Shown here: positions 1 to 7,709 of the stretch, in pieces | Numbering within the stretch: the stretch's first letter is position 1 | How the letters are laid out: each line of letters begins with the position of its first letter | DNA from: JAWXBA01 sp048499805 | Lineage (GTDB): Bacteria; Gemmatimonadota; Gemmatimonadetes; Gemmatimonadales; GWC2-71-9 | Reading direction: 5' to 3' | DNA: 64,000 nucleotides | Assembly: GCA_048499805.1 (NCBI GenBank) | Contig: JASNZF010000003.1 | Span: 434,001 to 498,000 of the forward strand | Program-made: the position numbers and the translations under genes | The notes under the pieces: generated by a model | Seen by the model: the letters and a program-made list of their open reading frames with translations, nothing else | What the model was told of the DNA's origin: nothing | Databases searched by the model: none

Positions 1-1
1 G

Positions 2-259
2 GAGGCCGGCCGGGTCCGGGACATCCTCGATGCCCACCCGGTCGGCGGGTACACGGAGTTTGGCGAGGTCCATGGGGTCGGGGCGTCCGGTCGCCGGGAG
101 GGCTCCCGGGCCTGGCCGGGCCGGAGTCGCCTGTTCATGAGCGTGATGTCGGCGGAGTGCGCCGGCATCGTGGGGTCCGCCCTCCGGGTCGAGTCCGGCC
201 ACCTTCCCCCCGGGGAACGGCTGCACGTCGGCGTGATCGCCATGGAGGAGTTCGGGTAG
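2..259 (+). CDS. P-II-like signalling protein, C-terminal 85 codons
   Basis: Only the 3' part is present; the start lies before the window and the frame ends at TAG 257-259. The visible residues (VGGYTEFGEVHGVG near the left edge, then RSRLFMSVM and a C-terminal strand LHVGVIAMEEFG) resemble the compact P-II/PII-like fold, in which the first stretch would be the ligand-binding T-loop side. PII-like proteins of this type often sit beside transporters and sense small molecules; here the neighbours are DUF2892, an ArsR repressor and sulfur genes, so a role in sulfur or metal stress is possible but inferred. Family assignment is by motif recognition only. Confidence 0.55.
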   Translation, partial: EAGRVRDILDAHPVGGYTEFGEVHGVGASGRREGSRAWPGRSRLFMSVMSAECAGIVGSALRVESGHLPPGERLHVGVIAMEEFG

Positions 260-313
260 GGCATGCCCCCGGTGGGCCGGGAGTCGGCAAACCATTCAAG
301 GAGGAGGCGCGAG

Positions 314-526
314 ATGTGTGAGGACAAGCTGATCCGGCGGATTGCCGGGATCTTCGTGATGCTGTCGGTGGCGCTGGGGGTGTGGGTGAGCCCGCTGTGG
401 CTCTTCTTTACCGCGTTCGTGGGGCTCAACCTGTTCCAGTCGAGCCTGACCAACTGGTGCCTGCTCGAGCGGATCCTCGGCCGGTTCCGGCTCTTCGGCT
501 GCGCGCCCGCCGCCTCCCGCCGCTAG
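314..526 (+). CDS. DUF2892 small inner-membrane protein
   Basis: A 70-residue protein with two short hydrophobic segments (about residues 8-24 and 26-42) and the family-like stretch RRIAGIFVML near the start, followed by NLFQSSLTNWCLLE with a Cys in the second half. DUF2892 is the membrane domain that in YgaP-type proteins is fused to a rhodanese, and stand-alone copies are common in sulfide-detoxification clusters. I start at ATG 314 because AGGAGG at 300-305 sits just upstream; an in-frame ATG at 263 would add an unlikely charged leader. The 3' end overlaps the convergent ArsR gene by 4 bp. Confidence 0.75.
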   Translation: MCEDKLIRRIAGIFVMLSVALGVWVSPLWLFFTAFVGLNLFQSSLTNWCLLERILGRFRLFGCAPAASRR

Positions 527-873
527 CCCCGGCGGGCGGGCTTGAGGGCCCGGCGGCGGCGCTCGAGGTCGGCCTCGACCCCGCCGCAGACCAAGTCGCA
601 CAGTTCGAACACGGCGGGATCCTGGATCGCATACCAGGTGCTGGTGCCCTCCTTGTGCCGCTTGACGAATCCCTCGCGGTGCAGCAGCTGGAGATGCTTA
701 GAGACGTTGGCCTGGCCCCCGCCGGTCAGCGTGACCAGGTCGGAGACGGTGTGCTCGTGGCCCCGGAGCGCGTTCAGGATCCGGAGTCGCATCGGCTCGC
801 CCAGGATCCGGAACCGCTCGGCCACGGCGTCGAGCATCTCGGGAGAGAGGCGGGGGAGAGTTGTATCCTTCAT
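523..873 (-). CDS. ArsR-family transcriptional repressor
   Basis: A 116-residue winged-helix regulator with the ArsR core: RFRILGEPMRLRILNAL (helix 1-2, residues 21-37), SDLVTLTGGGQANVSKHLQLL (helix-turn-helix, about 44-64) and the wing KEGTSTWYAI. Cysteines lie only at residues 92 and 96 (LCDLVCGG), so it has neither the ArsR metal site nor the exact BigR/SqrR cysteine spacing, although a dithiol sensor is conceivable. It is divergent from the TauE/persulfide dioxygenase pair, and a palindrome lies between the two starts, which suggests it represses that operon and itself. Sulfur sensing is inferred from context. Confidence 0.9.
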   Translation of the reverse strand: MKDTTLPRLSPEMLDAVAERFRILGEPMRLRILNALRGHEHTVSDLVTLTGGGQANVSKHLQLLHREGFVKRHKEGTSTWYAIQDPAVFELCDLVCGGVEADLERRRRALKPARRG

Positions 874-890
874 CCCTGAACATTACTATA

Positions 891-904
891 CAACCGTATG
901 GTTG
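891..904. promoter_or_regulatory. Palindromic operator candidate between ArsR gene and sulfur operon
   Basis: CAACC (891-895) and GGTTG (900-904) form a perfect 5-bp inverted repeat with a 4-bp centre, placed 18 bp upstream of the ArsR start and 26 bp upstream of the TauE start. The surrounding 880-908 stretch is unusually A/T-rich for this DNA, as expected of overlapping divergent promoters. Its position suits an ArsR-type dimer site controlling both directions. Confidence 0.5.
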
Positions 905-929
905 AAAAGTCCCCGCCCGGAGGCCACCG

Positions 930-1685
930 CTGACCTTCCTCGGATACGCCCTCGCCCTGGTGATCGGGCTCTCGCTCGGGCTCCTGGGTGGCGGGGGGTC
1001 GATCCTGACCGTCCCGGTCCTCGTCTATGTCCTGGCGTACCCCGTCAAGACGGCGATCCCGATGAGCCTTGTCGTGGTCGGACTGACCAGCCTGATGGGC
1101 GTGGTCGGCCACGCCCGGGCCGGGACGGTCCACTGGCGCGCCGCGCTCGCGTTTGGTCCCGCGGCTGTCCTCGGTGCCTTGGGGGGGGCGCAGCTGGGTC
1201 TCCTCGTCTCGGCTCGGCTGCAGCTAACGATCTTCTCGGTGATCATGATCGTGGCCGCGATCGCGATGTGGGGTGGGCAGGCCCTCTGGGCCCGGGGTGG
1301 GCCACGTGAGGCCCCGACCACCCCCCGCCCCCTGGGATTTGTCGGGCTGCTGGGCGGCGCCGTTGGCCTCCTCACTGGCCTCATCGGGATCGGCGGCGGC
1401 TTCCTCTATGTTCCCGCCCTGGTCCTGCTCGCGGGGCTCGGCATGAAGCAGGCCGTCGGCACCTCCCTGGTCCTGATCGTCCTGAGCGCCGCGTCCGGAT
1501 TCGCCCGCTACAGCGGCGAGATATCTTTCGACTGGGCCGCGATTGCCGCCTTCACCGCCCTCGCCTTCGTGGGGGTCCTGGGCGGCACCCGCCTGGTGGC
1601 GCACGTGTCGCAACGGGCACTGCGGCGCGGGTTTGCCATGTTCCTGCTGGTGATGGGCGCGGTGGTCCTTCTCTTTGGACGTTGA
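930..1685 (+). CDS. TauE/SafE family sulfite/sulfonate exporter
   Basis: A polytopic membrane protein of about 251 residues with the two-repeat TauE/SafE layout: GLSLGLLGGGGSILTVPVL in the first half and LIGIGGGFLYVPALVLL in the second, ending VLLFGR. Family members move sulfite, sulfoacetate or other sulfur anions out of the cell. No ATG, GTG or TTG lies between the in-frame stop at 903-905 and 960. CTG at 930 is the only near-cognate codon that keeps the first membrane segment whole, and it sits 6 nt after GGAGG (919-923); GTG 960 would cut into that segment. The persulfide dioxygenase gene starts 13 bp downstream, so the pair is probably an operon exporting the sulfite that enzyme makes. 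Confidence 0.85.
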   Translation: MTFLGYALALVIGLSLGLLGGGGSILTVPVLVYVLAYPVKTAIPMSLVVVGLTSLMGVVGHARAGTVHWRAALAFGPAAVLGALGGAQLGLLVSARLQLTIFSVIMIVAAIAMWGGQALWARGGPREAPTTPRPLGFVGLLGGAVGLLTGLIGIGGGFLYVPALVLLAGLGMKQAVGTSLVLIVLSAASGFARYSGEISFDWAAIAAFTALAFVGVLGGTRLVAHVSQRALRRGFAMFLLVMGAVVLLFGR

Positions 1686-1698
1686 CCCGGATGGCCTG

Positions 1699-3117
1699 AT
1701 GATCTTCAAGCGCTTCTACGACGAGACCCTGGCCCAGGCCAGCTACCTGATCGGCTGCGCCGCCACCGGCGAGGCGATCGTGGTCGACCCGAACCGGCTC
1801 GTGGATGCCTACATGGCCGCCGCCGAGTTCGAGGGACTGCGGATCACCGGTGTCACCGAGACCCACATTCATGCCGACTATCTCTCCGGCACGCGCGAGC
1901 TGGCCGCACGGACCGGGGCACGCATGTACCTCTCGTCGTGCGGCACCCCCGACTGGCAGTATGCCTTCGGTGCGGACCCAACCGTCACCCTGCTCGCCGA
2001 TGGGGATGAGATCCGGGTCGGCAACATCGTCCTCCGGGCGGTGCACACCCCGGGACACACCCCGGAGCACCTGATCTTCCTGGTCACCGATGGTGCCGTG
2101 GCCTCCGAGCCGATGGGGGCCTGCACCGGGGACTTCGTCTTCGTCGGGGATGTTGGCCGGCCCGACCTGCTCGAGAAGGCCGCCCACGTCGCCGGCGCCA
2201 GCGAGGGTGCGGCCCGCGACCTCTGGCGGAGCCTGACGGCCTTCAAGCAGTACCCGGACCTGCTCCAGATCTGGCCGGGCCATGGCGCGGGCTCGGCCTG
2301 CGGCAAGGGGCTGAGCGCGGTACCCCAGTCCACCCTGGGCTATGAGCGCCGGTACAACTGGGCCTTCGGCGCGGCCGACGAGGAGGAGTTCGTCCGCCTC
2401 GTCCTGGCGGGCCAGCCCGAACCGCCACGGTACTTCGGGATCATGAAGCGCCTCAACCGCGAGGGGCCGGCTCTGCTCGGGCGCCGGCCCTCGCCGGAGC
2501 GGATTGGCGAGGGTCGCCTCGGCCAACTGCTTGGCGACGGCGCACTCATCGTTGATACCCGAAATGCCGCGGACTTCGCGGCGGGTCACCTCCCCGGCGC
2601 CATCAGCCTGCCGCTCAACCGGAGCTTCACCACCTGGGCCGGGTCGCTGCTCCCGTACGATCGCGACCTGTACCTGGTCATGGCGGAGGCCCGGCGCGAG
2701 CTGGTCGACGACGCGGTCCGCAACCTGGTCCTCATCGGACTCGACCGGGTGGCCGGCTATCTGGGCCCGGAGGCGATCGCGCTGTGGGCGGCCGAGGGCA
2801 ACACCCTCCAGCAGGTCCCCCAGCTCTCGCCCCGTGCGGTGGCCGCCGCCGGAGCGGGACCGGTCGTGGTCGATGTCCGCGCCCGCTCCGAGTGGGAGGC
2901 CGGGCACCTGCCCGGCGCCCTGCACATTCCCCTCCCCGAACTCGAGGAACGGCTCGGCGAGATCCCCGAGGGGCGTCCGGTGGTCATGCAGTGCCAGGGG
3001 GGAGGACGATCGGCGATTGCCGCCAGCCTCCTGCAGGCACGGGGACGGGACGCGGTGGCCAACCTGTCGGGTGGGTACGGCGCCTGGACCGCCGAGGGGC
3101 TCCCGGTGGAACGGTAG
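1699..3117 (+). CDS. Persulfide dioxygenase-rhodanese fusion (CstB/PRF-like)
   Basis: A 472-residue cytoplasmic enzyme. Residues 1-240 are a metallo-beta-lactamase-fold persulfide dioxygenase with THIHAD (H56, H58, D60), H120 and D151, the mononuclear iron ligands of this family, and PGHGAGSACG at 193-202. Two rhodanese domains follow: about 270-355, where the active-site Cys is replaced (LVMAEARRE), so it is probably inactive, and about 375-470, which keeps C432 in QCQGGGRS. Such fusions oxidise persulfides to sulfite and transfer sulfane sulfur to make thiosulfate. I start at ATG 1699 because MIFKRFYDE is the family's usual N-terminus. The TauE exporter lies directly upstream and the ArsR gene is divergent. 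Confidence 0.93.
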   Translation: MIFKRFYDETLAQASYLIGCAATGEAIVVDPNRLVDAYMAAAEFEGLRITGVTETHIHADYLSGTRELAARTGARMYLSSCGTPDWQYAFGADPTVTLLADGDEIRVGNIVLRAVHTPGHTPEHLIFLVTDGAVASEPMGACTGDFVFVGDVGRPDLLEKAAHVAGASEGAARDLWRSLTAFKQYPDLLQIWPGHGAGSACGKGLSAVPQSTLGYERRYNWAFGAADEEEFVRLVLAGQPEPPRYFGIMKRLNREGPALLGRRPSPERIGEGRLGQLLGDGALIVDTRNAADFAAGHLPGAISLPLNRSFTTWAGSLLPYDRDLYLVMAEARRELVDDAVRNLVLIGLDRVAGYLGPEAIALWAAEGNTLQQVPQLSPRAVAAAGAGPVVVDVRARSEWEAGHLPGALHIPLPELEERLGEIPEGRPVVMQCQGGGRSAIAASLLQARGRDAVANLSGGYGAWTAEGLPVER

Positions 3118-3338
3118 AATTCCCACGACAGCCCGGAGCGGGATGGGTGGAGTCCCCCCGGCCTTTCGTGTCCGCCAATCTGACACACCTCCTGGCCTCG
3201 ACGGCCGACCCGGCTGTCACATTGACCGAAAATCCCCCCCGATTCCCGGCACGCCGGCTGCAAATCAGGGCCAGCGAAGGGGATCTCCTCGATCTCCGGA
3301 CACCAACCCCATTCACCGCTTGGCGGAAGGAGGAATCG

Positions 3339-3806
3339 ATGTTCTACACTGCCACGTCCCGGATGCCCGCGCTTCGCGACTCGTTGGACGGGATGCGACA
3401 GGTCAACCGGATCTTCAACCAGGCGTTCGGCCCTCTCGTCACCGGAACGGATGGCGATGGCACGCTCGCCTCGGCATGGATCCCTCCCTGTGACATCTAC
3501 GAGAACGAGGCGACGCTGAAGCTCGTCATGGAGATTCCGGGCATCGCGGCCGGCGACATCAAGGTGTCGCTGGAGAATGGCCGGCTCACCGTCCGCGGCG
3601 AGAAGCGGCAGCTGGCCGAGGAGCAGACCGATCGGGTGCACCGGTACGAGCGGTCCTACGGCACCTTCGAGCGGTCGTTCACGCTGCCCACGACCGTGGA
3701 TGCCGACAAGATCGAGGCCAAGATCGAGCAGGGCGTCCTGACCCTCCAGCTTCCCAAGGTGGAGCGGGCCCGTCCCCGTGAGATCCCGGTGATTACCGCC
3801 GGGTAA
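3339..3806 (+). CDS. Small heat-shock protein, Hsp20/alpha-crystallin family
   Basis: 155 residues, typical for bacterial Hsp20. The alpha-crystallin domain runs from about residue 48 (PPCDIYENEATLKLVMEIPG) to 145, with the conserved GRLTVRGEK strand, the YGTFERSFTLP segment, an A/G-x-L-like VLTLQLPK strand, and a C-terminal IPVI motif that docks on a neighbouring subunit. It acts as an ATP-independent holdase. ATG 3339 follows GGAAGGAGG (3323-3333). The 221-bp gap before it (3118-3338) is a plausible promoter region, but I could not identify a convincing heat-shock promoter or CIRCE element there. Confidence 0.93.
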   Translation: MFYTATSRMPALRDSLDGMRQVNRIFNQAFGPLVTGTDGDGTLASAWIPPCDIYENEATLKLVMEIPGIAAGDIKVSLENGRLTVRGEKRQLAEEQTDRVHRYERSYGTFERSFTLPTTVDADKIEAKIEQGVLTLQLPKVERARPREIPVITAG

Positions 3807-3816
3807 GGCGCGCCTC

Positions 3817-3910
3817 GGGCGGGGCGGGGCAGCAGGGGCTTGCGCACCAGTCGCCGAGAGCGACCTTCGGCCCCGCTGCCCCGCTGCCCCGCTGCCCCGC
3901 TGCCCCGCTG
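3817..3910. repeat. Octamer array CCCCGCTG x5 with inverted G-rich partner
   Basis: Five head-to-tail copies of CCCCGCTG fill 3871-3910. Upstream at 3817-3839 lies a G-rich stretch (GGGCGGGGCGGGGCAGCAGG) that is largely its reverse complement, and the loop contains a small stem GTCGC/GCGAC (about 3851-3865). The whole could fold as a nested hairpin between hsp20 and the amidase gene, possibly terminating hsp20. The G-rich strand has a GGGG tract every 8 nt. Confidence 0.8.
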
Positions 3911-3946
3911 CCTCACTACCTTTCCAGACCCCTGTGCGGAGTCTGG

Positions 3947-5455
3947 ATGCTGCCGTTCCCCGAATACACCCGGTACGATGGTCTTGGCCTTGCCGGCCTG
4001 GTGCGCACCGGCGCGGTGTCTGCCATCGAGCTGGTGGAAGCGTGCGTGGCCCGGATCGAGGCATTGAATCCGCAGGTCAACGCGGTCATCCATCCCATGT
4101 TCGAGCAGGCCCGCCGAGCGGCGCGGGCCCCGATCCCCGACGGGCTGTTTGCCGGGGTGCCGTTCCTCGTCAAGGACCTGGTCTCGACGGTTGCCGGCGA
4201 GCCGTTTCGCTGTGGCAGCCGCTTCCTCGACGACTACATCGCCCCCGCCGACAGTGAGGTGGTTCGCCGCTATCGCCAGGCCGGGCTGCTCCTGGCCGGG
4301 AAGACCAACACCCCCGAGTTCGGGCTCACCCCGTTCACGGAGCCGGCCCTGCTCGGCCCCACCCGGAACCCCTGGGCGCTGGATCGCACCCCCGGCGGGT
4401 CGAGCGGCGGGTCGGCGGCCGCGGTGGCCGCCGGGATGGTGCCCCTCGCCAGCGGAGGAGACGGAGGCGGATCGATCCGGATCCCTGCCAGCTGTTGCGG
4501 CCTCTTTGGGCTCAAGGCCTCCAGGGGCCGGGTGCCGACCGGGCCGGCGATCGGGCAGATCTGGCAGGGGGCCGTGGTGGAGGGAGTGGTTTCGCGCAGT
4601 GTCCGGGACAGTGCCGCCGCACTCGACGCCATTGCCGGCCCAGATGTCGGAGCTCCCTATTGGGCACCACCCCCGGATCGTCCGTTCCTGGCGGAGGTCT
4701 CCACCGAGCCGGGGCGGCTGCGCATCGCGTGGACCACGGAGCCGATGATGGGCCGCACCGTGGCCCCGGAGTGCGTCCGCGCGGTGGAGGAGACCGTCGC
4801 ACTGCTCGAGTCGCTGGGACACCAGGTGGAACCGGCCGCCCCGGTGGTCGATGGCCCGGTGCTGTCCGAGGCCTTCCTGACGATGCTCTGCGGGGAGCTG
4901 CGCGGCGACATCGCCGACGCGGAGCGGCTCCTGGGCCGCCGGGCCCGCGCCGCGGACTTCGAGCCCACGACCTGGGCGCTGGCCCTGCTTGGCGAGCAGC
5001 TCTCGGCGGCGGAATTCGTCCAGGCGGTGCGGGTGCTGGAGCGGACCACCCGGCAGGTGGGCGCCTTCTTCGAGTCGTGGGATCTCCTGCTGACCCCGAC
5101 ACTCTCGATGCCACCGTTCCCGATCGGCGCGCTGCAGCCGACCGTGGCCGAGCGGCGGCAGCTTGCCCTCCTGGGAAGGCTCCGGGCCGGGCGCCTGCTG
5201 CGCTGGGGCGGGGCGCTGCAACAGGCCGCCGAGCAGGTCTTCGAGTTCATCCCCTGGACGCCGGTGTTCAACGTGACCGGCCAGCCGGCGATGTCGGTGC
5301 CCTTGGCCTGGACCGACGACGGCCTGCCGGTCGGGCTCCACTTCGTCGCCGCCACGGCCCGAGAGGCCACCCTCTTTCGCCTGGCGGGGCAGCTGGAGCG
5401 CGCCCGTCCCTGGTTCGACCGGACCCCACCCAATTTTGCCGGAGGGATGGCATGA
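3947..5455 (+). CDS. Amidase signature-family hydrolase
   Basis: 502 residues, full length for the family. The Ser-cisSer-Lys triad is visible: K76 in FLVKDL, S152 in GGSSGGSAAAV and S176 in GGDGGGSIRIP. The C-terminal VFNVTGQPAMSVPL and GLPVGLHFV segments match amidases acting on small or cyclic amides (6-aminohexanoate cyclic-dimer hydrolase and fatty-acid amide hydrolase relatives), but the substrate cannot be read from sequence. No signal peptide is evident, so it should be cytoplasmic. It ends in an ATGA overlap with the next gene, so the two are translationally coupled. Confidence 0.92.
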   Translation: MLPFPEYTRYDGLGLAGLVRTGAVSAIELVEACVARIEALNPQVNAVIHPMFEQARRAARAPIPDGLFAGVPFLVKDLVSTVAGEPFRCGSRFLDDYIAPADSEVVRRYRQAGLLLAGKTNTPEFGLTPFTEPALLGPTRNPWALDRTPGGSSGGSAAAVAAGMVPLASGGDGGGSIRIPASCCGLFGLKASRGRVPTGPAIGQIWQGAVVEGVVSRSVRDSAAALDAIAGPDVGAPYWAPPPDRPFLAEVSTEPGRLRIAWTTEPMMGRTVAPECVRAVEETVALLESLGHQVEPAAPVVDGPVLSEAFLTMLCGELRGDIADAERLLGRRARAADFEPTTWALALLGEQLSAAEFVQAVRVLERTTRQVGAFFESWDLLLTPTLSMPPFPIGALQPTVAERRQLALLGRLRAGRLLRWGGALQQAAEQVFEFIPWTPVFNVTGQPAMSVPLAWTDDGLPVGLHFVAATAREATLFRLAGQLERARPWFDRTPPNFAGGMA

Positions 5456-6405
5456 ACCACCGGATTGGTGCGGGGACGACGCTCATCGACGTGAAGTACC
5501 GGGGCCGCCCGGGGTACATCGCGGCGGGCGTCATCGACTCCGGTGCGGGGCTGGTCCTCGTCGATCCGGGGCCGACGGTGTCGCTGGAGGCCCTGCACAG
5601 GGGACTCGACCTGCTGGCCGCCGACCTTGGCGATGTGACCACGATCCTCCTGACCCACATTCACCTCGACCATGCGGGGGGCGTCGGAACGCTGCTCCGC
5701 CAGAACCCGGCGATCCAGGTCCATGTCCACCAGCGCGGGGCGCGCCACCTGGCCGACCCGACCCGCCTGATCGACAGCGCCACCCGGATCTATGGCGAGC
5801 GGATGGCGGAGTTCTGGGGCGAGATCGTCCCGGTGCCGGCGGAGAGGATTACCGCCCTGGAGGGGGGCGAGCAGCTGCGGGTGGGTCGGCGTACGATGCA
5901 GGTGGCGTATACCCCGGGACACGCGGTGCATCATGTCAGCTACCTCGACACGGCCAGCGGCGATGCCTGGGTGGGCGATGCGGCCGGCCTGCTCCTGGTC
6001 GGCCGGCGATTCGCCCTTCCCGTCACGCCACCGCCGGACATCGACCTCGAGGGCTGGCGCCAGACCCACACCACCCTGCGGGCCTGGAAACCGGCTCGGC
6101 TGATCCATACCCACTTTGGTGTGGGGGGCGATCCGCGCGAGCACCTGGACCGGCACGAGGGGATGCTGGCGGAGTGGGCCGAGCGGGTGCGGGAGTCCCT
6201 GGAGCAACCGGGATCCGATGCCGAGCGGGCCGACCGGTTCATGCTCTCGGTGGTGGCGGATTTCCAGGCGCTGGTGGGGGAAGATCAGGCCGGACGCATC
6301 GGGTTCGGCGGGGTGCGGGACAGCTGGCACGGGCTGGCGCGGTACTGGAGGGGGCGTGGGAGCGAGAAGGGAGAAGCGAGAAGCGAGAAGGGAGAACGGA
6401 GATGA
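5452..6405 (+). CDS. Metallo-beta-lactamase-fold hydrolase with repeat-encoded tail
   Basis: 317 residues. The di-metal motif THIHLDHAGG (about residues 66-75) identifies the fold; YTPGHAVHH, GDAAG and THFGVGGDP supply later ligands. The long C-terminal half (ADRFMLSVVADFQALVG) is seen in uncharacterised single-domain members. It overlaps the amidase stop by ATGA, so it may act on the amidase product or a related ester. The last 15 residues (GSEKGEARSEKGERR) are not part of the fold: they are encoded by a heptad GAGAAG repeat that continues into the intergenic foldback, so the original stop was probably lost. Confidence 0.88.
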   Translation: MNHRIGAGTTLIDVKYRGRPGYIAAGVIDSGAGLVLVDPGPTVSLEALHRGLDLLAADLGDVTTILLTHIHLDHAGGVGTLLRQNPAIQVHVHQRGARHLADPTRLIDSATRIYGERMAEFWGEIVPVPAERITALEGGEQLRVGRRTMQVAYTPGHAVHHVSYLDTASGDAWVGDAAGLLLVGRRFALPVTPPPDIDLEGWRQTHTTLRAWKPARLIHTHFGVGGDPREHLDRHEGMLAEWAERVRESLEQPGSDAERADRFMLSVVADFQALVGEDQAGRIGFGGVRDSWHGLARYWRGRGSEKGEARSEKGERR

Positions 6406-6533
6406 CGGGGCCAGGGGAAAGCGAAGGGGCGCCCCACCGTATTGGCGGAGCGCCCCTGTTTGCCGTCCCTTTGATTCCTCCTACCTCTCACTCCGTCCCA
6501 CTGCTCGCTTCTCCCTTCCCACTTCTCACTCCC
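6358..6533. repeat. Purine-heptad foldback at convergent gene ends
   Basis: 6358-6396 is a run of GAGAAGC/GAGAAGG heptads; 6476-6533 is a pyrimidine run (CTCGCTTCTCCC, CACTTCTCACTCCC) that is its imperfect reverse complement. Between them sits a GC hairpin (6425-6457). The left arm codes for the tail of the hydrolase and the right arm for the stop region of the pilX-like gene. A similar foldback occurs at 17571-17691. Confidence 0.7.
6425..6457. terminator. Bidirectional hairpin between convergent genes
   Basis: AGGGGCGC (6425-6432) pairs perfectly with GCGCCCCT (6450-6457). On the plus strand it is followed by TGTTTG rather than a clean T-run, so termination strength is uncertain. It serves the hydrolase gene (plus) and the pilX-like gene (minus). 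Confidence 0.5.
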
Positions 6534-7698
6534 AGTACAGCTGCACCCAGCTCCGTTCGGCAATCGGGCGCACCGAGGCTGACTGTGCCAATGCGGTAGC
6601 GATCGCACAGGAGCTGTAGGTCACCACCGGGGTACCGCCGATGTAGGTCACGTCACCGATGGTCTCGTTCGCCGCCAACAGCGCGCCGGTGATCTTGGCA
6701 CCCATGCCGGTGGTCCGGACATCGCCCATGACCAGGATGATACCGCTGAACTCGAACCCGCCCGCCATTTCCAGATCATCATCGACGATGAGAATGCCCT
6801 GGGCCCTACCGCCGGTAATCTTGGCCGTGCCGCCGCCGGTCTTGATCCAGGTGATCGGGGAGTAGCCAGCACACGCGGCGAGGTAGCCACCCTGGGCGGC
6901 ATCCCGGTAGGGCTCTCCCCAGTTGCGGTAGTCCGCCTGGTCGCAGGTCGCGCCAGACAGGCTCGGGCGGGGCGAATCACTGGCCGACCACGCCCCGATG
7001 TGGGTCTTGTTGGCAAGGGCGGTGAAGGCCGAATAAGGACCGGTGAAATCGGTGGCGTCGATGCTGGCATCGCTCGACACGAGCCCCTCCGGACTGGGGT
7101 CTCCGTAGGCGCTGTAGCTGCCCTTGGCCTTGATGCTCTGGCTGGTTCTCACCGACGCTACGGTGTCCTTGGTGGTGCAGGCCGGCCAGTAGGCAGGGTC
7201 GGTGTCGCGGCCATCGACGGTCAGGTTGCCTTGGAGGGTCACGGGTCCATTGGCGGTGACCGCAGCATTGATGTCGACATCTGGCACCACCATCCGCACG
7301 ATCCGCCCCACCGTGGTGCCGGCCAGCACGCCTCCCCCTCCAGTCCGTTCCCCGCGGGACTGGACCAGGAAGATCTGGGGCGAGACCTTCTGGATGGTGA
7401 CAGTATAGCGTGCCGAAGACCCCAACACCTGCGTAGCCAAGGCGCTCGAGGCACCCACCGCCAGGGCGTTGTAGGCCCCCGACCAATTGGCCAGTGTGGC
7501 ATTGAGGCCGGCATCCGCCGCCTCGGCCGCCTGGGTCGCCCACAACGTGTTCGACCCGCTGCGCTGCTCCAGGCGGGCCATGAAGAAGACCCCGGAGACC
7601 AGGGTGGCGATGATCACCAGCGCGAAGATTGCCAGGGCGAGCGCCATGCCGCGCTCGTCGCGGCGCAGGTTGGGTCGAGCGATCGAGGGCAGGGGCAT
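6526..7698 (-). CDS. PilX-like pilus assembly/minor pilin protein
   Basis: 390 residues. After a short basic leader, RRDERGMALALAIFALVIIATL is a PilX-type N-terminal membrane helix. The rest is a large extracytoplasmic region including GILIVDDDLEMAGGFEFSGIILVMGD, a beta-helix-like stretch found in polymer-forming PilX relatives. It is the last gene of the minor-pseudopilin operon, starting at ATG 7698, 11 bp after the PilW stop, with GAGGA upstream. Minor pilins prime type IV pilus assembly in the periplasm. Its last codons lie within the pyrimidine repeat. Confidence 0.8.
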   Translation of the reverse strand: MPLPSIARPNLRRDERGMALALAIFALVIIATLVSGVFFMARLEQRSGSNTLWATQAAEAADAGLNATLANWSGAYNALAVGASSALATQVLGSSARYTVTIQKVSPQIFLVQSRGERTGGGGVLAGTTVGRIVRMVVPDVDINAAVTANGPVTLQGNLTVDGRDTDPAYWPACTTKDTVASVRTSQSIKAKGSYSAYGDPSPEGLVSSDASIDATDFTGPYSAFTALANKTHIGAWSASDSPRPSLSGATCDQADYRNWGEPYRDAAQGGYLAACAGYSPITWIKTGGGTAKITGGRAQGILIVDDDLEMAGGFEFSGIILVMGDVRTTGMGAKITGALLAANETIGDVTYIGGTPVVTYSSCAIATALAQSASVRPIAERSWVQLYWE

Positions 7699-7709
7699 CG
7701 GCGGGATCC

